NCBI RefSeq assembly: GCF_010015445.1
Contig: NC_053134.1
Location: 14,666,629 to 14,730,628 of the forward strand
DNA from: Perca fluviatilis
Lineage: Eukaryota > Chordata > Actinopteri > Perciformes > Percidae
Direction of reading: 5' to 3'
DNA: 64,000 nt
The notes under the pieces were generated by a model, which did no database searches, had not been told where the DNA came from, and worked only from the letters and a program-made list of their open reading frames with translations. Within the stretch, counting starts at the first letter, position 1, and every line of letters starts with the position of its first letter. Below are positions 54,461-64,000 of the stretch, piece by piece. The translations under genes and the position numbers were made by a program.

Positions 54461-57400
54461 TGTAGACAGGAAGACTGGGTCTGGATAATGGGCAGACAGA
54501 GGGCTCTGGTCTATTGGTCTATCGGTATTCTGGCAGACAGAGGGAGAGTTTCTGATTGTGTGACACAGAAGGAGCAGGAGGACAGAAGAGGAGAGAAACC
54601 AGAGAGGAGTAGTTTTAGGTTTGGGAGGGGTGTGAGACAGGAGGAGACAAGTGGACAGAGAGGAGGAGAAGAAGAGAGGCAGATAGAGAGACGTGTTATA
54701 AATTGAGAACAAAAGGCAGAGAGAAAGGTGAGGGCAGGAACAGTAAGAACCAAAGAAATCACTCAGCAGGGAGCCCTGAAGGAGGATCGACCTGGAAAAA
54801 AGAGAGAGAGAGAAAGAGGAGACAGAGGCATGAAGGCAGTAACATTTGATCCTAACTCACCTCACTCATTTATGTTACCCAGCTGCAGTAGCTGCCTACT
54901 CCTCAAGCATGGGAGCAACTAGTTTTGTTGCCATATAAAAAGGCTAATGAAGCAGATAAAGAACACTGGACATGTGGGATGAAGTAGGGATGTTTGTGTG
55001 TTATCACATGGATCCATTAGTGTGACAAGATGTCCCTGATTTCTGGGCACAGTGACATTGAGCTGTTGCAATGTTTCTTGTATATTAAATATTCATCATA
55101 TATGGTTTAGATGTTTCAGTTCCTAGAATAACTCAAAAAAATGCTCACCTTAGATAAAACAAACCAACCCACACACAGTCTTAACATTGTCAAACCTCCC
55201 CAGGCACCTTTATCGAGTATTAACAGGTCTCTTACAGAATCATTATGGTCAAACAGAGCAGTTGCAGTATAATCCTGACACAATGGGACCTACCTCCCTG
55301 AGCTGTGATGCCATTCACATCAGACCTCATATGTCCCCTGATGGCTGGGTAGAGAAAGTTCCACATCGGTGTTAGCATAAACACAGGCACACTTACACAA
55401 AAAGTGTGTGCGTGTGTGTGTGCATTCAGGCACATTAACACATTATGCGCAAACATTCTGAGCACACATCCTCAACCAAGTGAAATGAATAGAAGCGAAG
55501 AACTGCCATAGGGGGCTAAAGGTGACAGATAATTAGCATGATCTCTCTTCTTATGCTTCCTTATTTTTTTAGAAAAGTCTCTCCTCCATCTGTCTCCCCA
55601 CTTTTTCCTCTGCTTCCTCTCTTTTTTGCTCTCTGCCTCTCTAACGTCCACCACTAGTTCTCTCCTCTCTCTCTATCCTCTGATGACCCTGTAGAGGAGG
55701 GAGATAAAAAGTCAGAGAAGAAGAAAGTGAAAGAAGAGGAAGGAAGTGAGGCAGAACCGCGTTTGAGGGGGGGGGTGGGGGGGGGGATTGGAAAGCAGAG
55801 ATGTGATCACTCCTCAGAGTGCAAGACCCACTTTAAAGAATCTCTGTAGAGATACAGCACAGTAGGTAGAATAATTCATATTCACAGAGGATTACCTGGC
55901 ATCCTTGACACATTACCCAGTACCAAATCATCTAACACAGATCCAAACCCAAAAGCTATGAAGAAGGAACTATTTCTTTCGACTGCTATAATCCCTCAGT
56001 AAAATAAAATAGGAAGGATTTTTTTTTTTTGTGACAGACAGAAGGAGACAGTCACACAAAGAGAGAACCATGTGCAGACAGCCCTACATGGTGTCATTTA
56101 TATATTTAACACTGACAGTCATTGCTACGGCTAAGAACATCCTCAGGCCAACCTGAAATCACACTGAAACTAACAAGTGAAAAATTCTCAAAGTCTAATG
56201 CTCTATTCTCTTAACCATTTGATTTAATTGCATGTTTTAATGTATCTAGTGCTCATGGTAAGAATTAGCACACTTAATAATACTACTGATAATATTACCA
56301 ACACAGACAGTATCTGTTAATATTTATTCACTGGTGCAAAGCTGCATGTTTTCCTTTGCACTCGATATAATTACTGTAAAATGCCTTGCAATAAGTCCAA
56401 ACTAAAAGCATTCATAAGTTGCCTTTTTTCACTTTAGTTGTGAACAAATGTGCCAATAAAATCTAACTGAATAATCATAATTTAAAACTGTAATTACCCT
56501 GTAGATTACCCTTTTTGTTCTTGAAAAAGAAAATAGCTCTAAGTATGCAGACGATGAACTCTAAATTTTAAGCTCTTTTTTTTTACTGTTTGGAGACATC
56601 CATATTAAATGTACATTTTCAAACTGGCACATGTGCAGTTCTTTAAGTATTAAATATTTACTTTTTTCTTCATCTTTATCCGTGTGTGGGCAAGCAGGAA
56701 AACACTAAAAACTAGATACAGTAAGCTTCATTGTAGCTTCCTGGCCTAAGAGACTACTCTGAAAGGGCAGTCAGTGATCTGGATCACATTTCAGACCCAG
56801 AAACACTTTGACCGAGAGTCAGGCTCACACTCACTGATGCACAATGTACAACATTGTGCATCAGAGCTTATGTCTAGTCAGTACAATGCCTGAAATGTCC
56901 TCATCCACCCACCCATGACCAATCGTATAACCGTTATTACGGCTGGAAAGAACATTCTTTAACACATTTGCACACACAAACACACACGCGCCTCTCACCA
57001 CTCATTTAAAAAACCTGAGTTAAGCTACTTTTAGAGAGAAACTTCACATTAAATTGTTATGAAGGTAACCCATTGTGTTGAAATCTATAGGTGGAAAGTT
57101 ACAATTACATTGCAGATTCACTTTAGGCCTTGTTGTACTGTAGTTAGGTCAGGTTAGCAAAATCAGACAGTGTTTTGTTAATCCTATGAGTACCATAAAC
57201 AAAATTCTATTCACCTCCATTTTATTTAGGGTGGAAGTGAAAATCCTACAGAAACACATCTCAAGACTACAGCAAATACAACCACAATTATCTCCATGGA
57301 TAGAGACTACAAGAGGGATGTCACAGGAATACACAGCAGCCTGTTTGAACTATGGAAGAGCCTTTCCGAATTGCGAGATAGGTTTATGGCTTCAAAGAGC

Positions 57401-57768
57401 AAGCACATGTCGATAAACCATAAACCAGTTTTCTTAATGGTATGCATGTAGCACAGGTGATTAAATGCCGTTGTATCGTAATGCCCAGGGCCTCAGCCTC
57501 GGATGGTTTTGGACTGGCATCATTTGCAGGTTGCTTTTGGAGAGTCCCACAAGAATTTTTTCCTTGGAAGAAGGGGGCCTTTTTTCATCAGCATTAACAA
57601 CAAATGAAGTGGGAGTCATCATAGTTAAGCACTCACAGAGGGATGACATGTCTTGCAAATCATATATAAGCGCCTTGTTATTTTCAGTTACTTGTATTGA
57701 GATGGAGGTGTGGATATTTCAAAACTGTGCGCAAACAAAACTGAAATGACTATATATAGGGGTAAGTG
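54461..57768. other. Non-coding region; G-run and possible conserved block
   Basis: Purine-rich from 54540 to 54840. A G-rich run at 55766-55787 (GAGGGGGGGGGTGGGGGGGG) could form a G-quadruplex. The block 57180-57680 looks single-copy with balanced composition (TTATGGCTTCAAAGAGCAAG, GGTGATTAAATGCCGTTG) and is a candidate conserved element. No exon supported. Confidence 0.35.
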
Positions 57769-58245
57769 CAGTGGTGGGAAGTAATTAAGTACATGTACTA
57801 CAGTATAATTTGGGGGTATGAGCATTTCCATTTCATGGTGCTTCTACTTTGCAACATTTATTGTATATATATAATCCACTACTGTACATTCATCAAACAA
57901 AAATAGCTACTGGTTTTCAAATTAAGGTTTTACATCCAAAAAATATGATCAGTTTATAAAATATGATGAATAGTTATATGGGGAGGTTAAAATGAGTTCT
58001 TCTTCAACAAGCTGCAACATTAATGTAACAAGCATGTTAATACATGAATAATAAATATCGAACAATATAACAATGACTGGGTCATTCTGCATATGAAGTA
58101 TTTTTACTTTTGATACTTTCAATATCATATGTCTGTACTTTTGCCATGTCAATGTTTAAATGCAGGACTTTACTTATGATAGAGTACCTTCACAGTGTGA
58201 TATTGCTACTTTTACTGAAATAATCTGAAAATTCATCTACCAGTG
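57769..58245. mobile_element. CAGTGGTGGAA-family hAT relic, opposite orientation
   Basis: It starts CAGTGGTGGGAAGTAATTAA and contains AGCATTTCCATTTCATGGTG, TTTTTACTTTTGATACTTTC and TGCAGGACTTTACTTATGAT. It ends ATTCATCTACCAGTG. The order of internal phrases is reversed relative to the copy at 26028. Flanks GGTAAGTG and AGTCCGTG match at only 5 of 8 positions. Confidence 0.78.
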
Positions 58246-60097
58246 AGTCCGTGAGAAAATACTGTATGATTTATGGTAAATATGGGTGAACCAACCCTTT
58301 AAAATGGATTCTGGATACAATATTGCCTTTTAATACCGCAATTGGAAGCTGAAATTACTTCAGAGGAGCTAAAAACGTTTCCAGAGCCTGAGAACACACC
58401 AAGCCACTGATAATGCATCGAAGAGCATCAAAAATGCATTGGTCTCAGTGGGAAAGACCAGTCAGATCTGAATGCCACTAAAATACGGTCTTACAGTCCC
58501 TCTCTGTCTGCAGAACCCTGGTAATATGTTACATTTGAAGAGCAATAAATGTGGGCTGCATCACAAATCACACGAATGCCATAGTCTGCGTGTTATTTGG
58601 TTATTTATGCCTCATGGAGAAATGGCTCTCCATTCCTTCCGAGTAGCACTTATTAGTGTCACATATGGAAGATTTCTCGCCTCAGGTTGTCATGCCAATG
58701 TGTAAGTGCAGTATGAGTTTTTAAATATGACTGGAAGGGAAGGGGAACTCTGTGGATTGTGTAGAGGAATGTGTGTGTGAGAATTTGATCTGTTGCGTGT
58801 GTTCATGTGAAGTGTATTGGTCCGCGCATATTTCCGCGCCCAGCATCGCTGCTTATTACATTATAATACGAGTCACGCCTCTGTGATTTTCTTATGCAGT
58901 CATGATAGATGAAACAAATGTATCCAGCAGCATACAGTATGTGTGGGGTTCATATAGTGCATGTACCTTTATGTGGCTGAAGAAGGGTGTGTTTCTGCAC
59001 ATGTTGAAAAGACACATTCTCCACCAGGCCTTTCTGCTAGTTCCAGGGAATCTGTGCAAAGTGAGACAGAGAAATGGAGGTTTAGCAGGAGAGGATGCCC
59101 AGACATGAAAGCCTGCCGTAATGGAGATAATAGGCTCTGGATCGACGAGTGGAGGCCAGTAAATTAATGGGCCCTCCTTGACACAAAGTCCATTTGTTAG
59201 TTTTGAAGCGTTGTGACAGTTAATTACTGAGGGTTGGCTTCAGTGGACCACTCCACTTAGGCCGCCTCAGAGAAGAAAAACATTTCCTGGTGTGTTGGGA
59301 GACACAGAGAATAGTTTTAGATGCTGTGGTTTAATTGTGTTGGTGTGCGTGTGTGGGACTTTATTTTTTATGAGTGTGCAGGTTGCATGCTTTTATAATC
59401 TATAGGTGTATCCAGGCAACAAAAATCTCCCTATTCTATATTTATATTTCACTGGAAACAAGTGTAACACTTTTCTTCTGCTGGTTAGGGTGGACGTTAG
59501 GCATCTAAAGCACAGGACTTTCACACTGAAAAATGTTTGCTTCAGGTCAGCATTGACTTTTTCAACATTTAACCAAGACCACAATTTCCCTTTATCTTAA
59601 CCAAGTGCTTTGATTTACTTTAACACAACTATAAAATTACAAATCTTACTTACGTTGCCAGTTGTAGATCTTGTAGGAAGAATGAAAGAAGTATATTGAC
59701 AATGAATGTTCAATGTGAACATTCTGCATTGGAAGTTTGCTGATGCATTCAATATTAACATGTGCTCATTATGATTACAAAAAAACGTATTTGGTAATGC
59801 AAAATTTATTTATATGAACACAATTTGTTGGATGGTGTTGATCTGCACAAGTGTAAATTTACCTTTAAAACAGATTATCTTCCTGAAAGGCTGTTGCAAT
59901 ATTGGCAAAGCTTGAAGTCCTGGTAAAGCAAAAGTAAATATGTGTTCTGAGTCTGTCACACCACAGGTAAATGGGTTATTAACCACCCAGCCACATTTGA
60001 GTGATTTAAAAAGTATATACAATTAGGTAGGACGAGCCGTTGAACATCTGCAGACAATTGTTCCAGCTGTGTTAGTTTCCTAGCACATGTACTAAAA
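58246..60097. other. Non-coding region, possible conserved blocks
   Basis: Blocks 58560-58700 (GTTATTTGGTTATTTATGCC, TATTAGTGTCACATATGG) and 59095-59230 (GTAATGGAGATAATAGGCTC, AGTAAATTAATGGGCCCTCC) look single-copy with homeodomain-like cores. Around 59560-59620 TTTAACCAAGACCACAATTT resembles 19080-19200, perhaps an old shared repeat. No exon supported. Confidence 0.3.
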
Positions 60098-60270
60098 GAG
60101 TAGCACACACATGGTAGCGCACAGCACACCCCCCCCAAACCGAAGAACAAGTGCCATTCAGCGGCAACAGACTATCGTCACTGGCTAAACCAGTAGCGCA
60201 CCCAGTCTATGGTAGGACAGCACACACACCCTGAACCAGAGAAGAGTGCCACTTCATGGCGACACACAGA
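60098..60270. repeat. Two imperfect ~90-bp direct repeats
   Basis: Copy one (about 60098-60170) reads AGTAGCACACACATGGTAGC, ACAGCACACC..., AAGTGCCATTCAGCGGCAACA. Copy two (about 60190-60268) reads AGTAGCGCACCCAGTCTATG, ACAGCACACACACCCTGAAC, GAGTGCCACTTCATGGCGACACA. Order is conserved with about 75 percent identity by eye. Part of an unknown repeat. Confidence 0.6.
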
Positions 60271-61164
60271 ACAAAGCACACAACCACAACAATCAGCAGG
60301 AACTGCCGGTGGGCCAGGTAGCCGAATCGGGCTGAAAGACTGAAAGATACGTTAGTGACGGCTATTTGGCTTGTGTTTATATGATTGTGGCATTTAAAAG
60401 AGTTGTTTAATCATGTATTTATTAGACTGAAAGAGCTTGTGGAATGTAACAAACTTGCGCCTCTGTGTCGCCATGAATTTAAGCTGCGGTCTAACGGTCT
60501 AACTCCCCAATTGATTACTACACAGTTTACAATCTTTTCACGTTTTCAACAAGTATTTTCTAACACGTATACTGTTTTTAGAAAGAATTCACAGATTTTT
60601 CTAAACCCAGACTTTACATGTTATTCGCTTACTCATGTTAGCCTGGTTTCAGATGTCTGAATTGCTGCCAACATCTAATTGTTTCAGCTATTCAGAAAGG
60701 TATGGTGTTTTGTTTTTAGACATATTTTTCCCTGGTTGGAAGAATAACTGAGCCACCTTTAGGTCCTTGAGCCAAATAAATTTAGAAAATAATTACTTGC
60801 CATAACTATACACATTGATGTAAGTTGACTTACGGAAGTAACAACTCTTAATCTATGCGGGTGCGGCATCTACTAACTAATGTGACTAACTAAAAACGAC
60901 GTAGGTGGGATCAATACCATTGATTGTTCAAAGCAAAACAATGCCATTTGCAGGAAATGGCTCACATGAACATGAATTACACACAATAATGAAGTAAAAG
61001 CTAAACAACATGCAGTGTAATCATCAGGCTACACTAATGAAGTTAACACAATTCATCTACATCATCTCCTTTGTGATTGATTGAGCTCAATAGTGGTTTT
61101 CATTAAAAACCTGCCTTTATATGTGTATTTCACAACACATGAAGCCTAATTTCAGCCTTTAGAG
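60271..61164. other. Non-coding spacer
   Basis: No recognised repeat ends or exon. Confidence 0.35.
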
Positions 61165-61467
61165 CAGGGATCTTCAAGAGGGGCTCTGGGACCCCTAGGG
61201 GGTCCTCAGAGTCAATGCAGGGGGGCCACCAAATCATTGTTAATTTTTGAAGAAAATTTTTGCCCGGTCCGCATCCAACAGAGCAGTAACCGAACCTGAC
61301 CCAGACTCATTTTTTTCTCATACTAATGACACATGTACGTGTTTGAATAGCTTAGTATTCTATGCAAAGAAGTCATGTATAAAGGCTTTAGGCCACCCCA
61401 CACATTATTGTAGGCCCAGTTTAATATGCAACTTAATTTTTTACAATATATGTAGTAGGGGTCCCTG
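61165..61467. mobile_element. Charlie-like hAT MITE
   Basis: The left end CAGGGATCTTCAAGAGGGGC with GGGACCCCTAGGGGGTCCTC is characteristic of Charlie-type hAT elements, as I remember them. The right end GGGGTCCCTG gives a short inverted repeat (CAGGGAYC). A clean 8-bp duplication is not visible. No coding capacity; the 104-codon frame is featureless. Confidence 0.65.
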
Positions 61468-63076
61468 CTCTGTCTCTTTAGAAACTACGCACTATAGCTT
61501 TAATAAACTTTTGGTGTGTTTACAAGCCTTCCTGTTCTTTAAATTTATTTCTGTTCTTTAAAGAATTGGCTGCATTGTGAAAAAGACTGACCATTCAGGA
61601 CCTTAGTCTGAAAATGTTTCCTCTCATTGTTAACTTATTCTGAAAGCACCTTTTTTACTTTTTGCTTTAATGGATGAAATTCTAACCCACAATAAAAGCC
61701 AAATAGTAACAAGTCTTTCATCAAGGCCATAATAACAAGACCCACATTATTTTGTGAGAGTAGGTGTCACATTGTATTAAGATGGCAGTCAACTTACTAC
61801 AGTAAAACTCTCCAAATGTCAAACTAAATTGAAGGACTGATTTAATGTTTGTCACAGTGATCTTGGCAAACAGAAACTGTTACAGCCTCCTGTTCTGTAT
61901 TCACTGACAATGGAAAAGACTTCAGAAGACCCATGTACCTGTGTAGCTCCTAACAGATATCATCACTCTTTGTTTTATTTTTGCTCCTTATGAGTACTGG
62001 TTGGGTATTGACAGTTTTGGGTGGTTTCCTTCCCTATTTGGATTATTACTACAGTCATTTTGAGATCTTGTGAACACCTTATTGTTTCCACATTATTGCT
62101 GCAAACTGTCAACGGGCAGAATCAAACGGTGGTGCCTCTGTAGTCATTTTACCTCATGTATAAACCCAGTAAATGTACTGTAGCTATTATTCTAAATGCA
62201 GGGAGAAATAGGAGATATGAATGTGCATCCAGCTATCTCCATTTTCTTTTCGTCCATTCATCTAAAAAATAAAATAAAAACTTGCATTTACTTCTTAACA
62301 GGAAGATGTGTCTTTTTATTTATTAAACTGGTATATGCTATGGAGATTAATAAGACATTTGAAATCACCCTTTTTTCCTTTAAAACTGTCAATCATTTCT
62401 TCACATGTCATAGCTGAAACGGTTAGTCGATGTACCCCTTAGTCAATGAACGGAAATTGTTGCCAACTATTAAGGTATTTCAGTATTTTTTCAAGGAAAA
62501 GCACTAAACATTTGGTGGTTCCAGCTTTCAAATTATTCCTATATGAAACCCTTAATTTATACCATAAACAGTAAGATGAAGTCATAAATGTCCTAATTCC
62601 ATTTCACCTCTCTTCTTGCTTGCCCTGGGACCAATATACACAAAAGATGCCACTAGAGAGAGAGAAAAGAGAGAGATATCAAAACTGGATAGAAAACATT
62701 TACAAATTCAGCTTGAGAAAATGTGAAGAGAAGCTGAAGAGGGAGAAAGTGAAACTGAAAGAGAGAGGGAGAGTTGCAGACAAAATTAAGGAGGGGGACT
62801 CCACTTATTATTCAGTGGGCCCTTCAGATCTCAAACACTGTCAAGACTCCTCTGCATTGAAAGAGGATAAAACTGGAGAAAATACATTTGAAAATAAGAT
62901 CATCCCTGAATTGATTAGAAAACCAGTCTGACGCCCCTGCCAATACATAAAGTGGTGCTTTACACACAGCTCTTAAGTATTAGACTATGGAAAACACTAT
63001 GTTCTTAAAACATGGTGGGCAATGTTTCTCTACTATCTTTTTTCAGATCTGTTGGTTCAGTAATCTTAACAAAAAC
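61468..63076. other. Non-coding region
   Basis: The 103-codon frame at 62620-62931 is rich in Lys, Glu and Arg because of a purine-rich stretch. It has no recognisable domain and no splice context, so I do not call it a gene. Nothing else recognised. Confidence 0.35.
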
Positions 63077-63084
63077 CTACTGAG

Positions 63085-63298
63085 GGGGCGACCTTTAGCT
63101 CACCCAGTAGAGTGTGCGCACAGTGTGCGCACAGTGTCCTTGGCAGCGGCCTGCGTTTGAATCTGACCCGCAGCCCTTTGCTGCATGTCAAGCCCCTCTC
63201 TCTTCCCTTTCTTGTCTTCAAGCTAGCCTATCAAAGAAAACAAAAAAATCTTTAAAAAGATTTTAAAAATGATCTTAAAAAATAAAATAAAAATAAAA
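63085..63298 (+). mobile_element. tRNA-derived SINE with 8-bp TSD, plus strand
   Basis: CTACTGAG lies on both sides (63077-63084 and 63299-63306). The A box is TAGCTCACCCAGTAGAG (63096-63112). The B box is GCGTTTGAATC (63153-63163), one or two changes from consensus. Between them a 12-bp unit GTGTGCGCACAG is duplicated. The body CCCCTCTCTCTTCCCTTTCT precedes a long A-rich tail with AAAAT units. Same family as 42201 and 22821. Confidence 0.92.
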
Positions 63299-63306
63299 CT
63301 ACTGAG

Positions 63307-64000
63307 AAAAACTGTGAATGTACGCCTGAAATTAATTTGCGTAAATTAAAATAAATGATCTTGTTTCAAGTTGGAACTGCACAATAATCTCTACACGGTG
63401 AGTTTAATTTGGATGGTGGTTTTACCCCCCCAGATTTGGCACTAACAGGTATATAATTCCATCAGCCAACACAACAAAAATGTAATTTGGCCATTTGTAT
63501 GTGACGGGGCCGCACCCTGGTTTCTGGCACTAACCTTTTTTAAGCTATTTTCTTTTCATGATAGGTTATTCTTTTGGCTGCTGTCTGTAAGCCAAGTTGC
63601 TCCTCCTAATTGCTCGCAAATTGCTCCAATGGGCCTCCAAAGTGGCACATAATTAAATTTTTAAGGATACTTAACATCACTGCTGGACATCAGACAACAG
63701 TTTTGGAAACTCTGCAGCTTCACTGTGAAGACAGGACTACTGGAGAAAAAATTTATGGAGACCAGGCTTTCAGCAGCTCTGTGCACTGTGAGACACTGGC
63801 AGCTGTAAACACATGGAGATGTATCGTAATCCACTGTTGTGGACAAATCAATTCTTTACATCTTGCCCGGGGAGCAATAAAATAAACACGATTCCGCATC
63901 TGACAGGCGGCAGATTGGTCGCTGTTGTGCGAAAGGGAGCAAACTTGCTGCCTTTTCAAACTCCCAAATCTCATAAACAAACTTTTGAACTAGCTGCTGT
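63307..64000. other. Non-coding region with enhancer-like block at 63580-63930
   Basis: CTCCTAATTGCTCGCAAATT, GGCACATAATTAAATTTTTA and GGGGAGCAATAAAATAAACA lie in balanced, repeat-free sequence, the texture of a conserved non-coding element. Short open frames on both strands have no recognisable protein features. Window ends here. Confidence 0.35.

Noticed and set aside
54194..54706. 170-codon plus frame, the longest but for repeats
   Set aside because: More than a third of it is (TG)n and purine-rich repeat translation (Cys/Val, Arg/Glu).
62620..62931. 103-codon Lys/Glu-rich frame as a coiled-coil protein
   Set aside because: Purine-rich sequence produces charged residues by composition. 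There is no conserved motif, and nearby promoter or splice signals are not convincing.
63096..63163. A and B boxes at 63096 and 63153 as a functional tRNA gene
   Set aside because: The cloverleaf is not complete, the segment has a SINE body, an A-rich tail and a target duplication, so it is a SINE head. The same holds for 42324-42396 and 22921-22993.

Overview
The window looks like nuclear DNA from a ray-finned fish, most likely a percomorph teleost. I base this on the repeats: long (CA)n and (TG)n tracts, teleost-type hAT relics beginning CAGTGGTGGAA, TTAA-flanked elements beginning AGGTCC or AGGTGCTGTAG, tRNA-derived SINEs with clear A and B boxes, and decayed L2/Rex-like LINEs. Names of fish repeat families come from memory, because no database was searched. 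Inverted repeats, target-site duplications (TSDs) and motifs were read directly from the sequence.

I find no intact protein-coding gene, rRNA, tRNA gene or CRISPR array. Nearly all open frames are short chance frames, often made by microsatellites or purine tracts. Two short stretches resemble vertebrate exons: 12576-12665 (+), a strong 3' splice site followed by 29 codons and a stop, and about 26975-27140 (+), an open frame with a hydrophobic segment and a 5' splice site. I recognise neither. The window is best read as gene-poor intergenic DNA or large introns.

Layout. 0-10 kb: a TIR element holding a second hAT-like element (651-2127), a GGGGCC-hairpin repeat, a hAT MITE with a perfect 8-bp TSD (3884-4405) and a 1.25-kb TTAA element (8117-9366). 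10-20 kb: a cluster of MITEs (11747-13162), an 880-bp TIR element containing a Tc1 remnant (16319-17198), and a hAT relic split by a TTAA element (19250-19952). 20-33 kb: a broken LINE (21186-22316), SINEs, a hAT with an 8-bp TSD (26028-26482), a helicase-bearing repeat fragment (30810-31380) and a hAT with an L2 LINE inside it (31478-32941). 33-43 kb: a 1.8-kb hAT-like element carrying a LINE endonuclease fragment and a GC-rich minisatellite (37081-38891), and a SINE with an 11-bp TSD (42201-42407). 43-55 kb: purine/pyrimidine tracts and microsatellites. 55-64 kb: mostly single-copy-looking DNA, two hAT relics and a SINE.

The most informative pattern is regulatory. Several elements carry good matches to general vertebrate promoter motifs (ZNF143/SBF type at 8203 and 38218, YY1 type at 19725 and 30992). 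Outside recognised repeats there is a perfect 14-bp RFX X-box palindrome at 43203 and a near match at 47572. Several single-copy-looking blocks with homeodomain-like TAAT cores could be conserved enhancers, which needs cross-species alignment.
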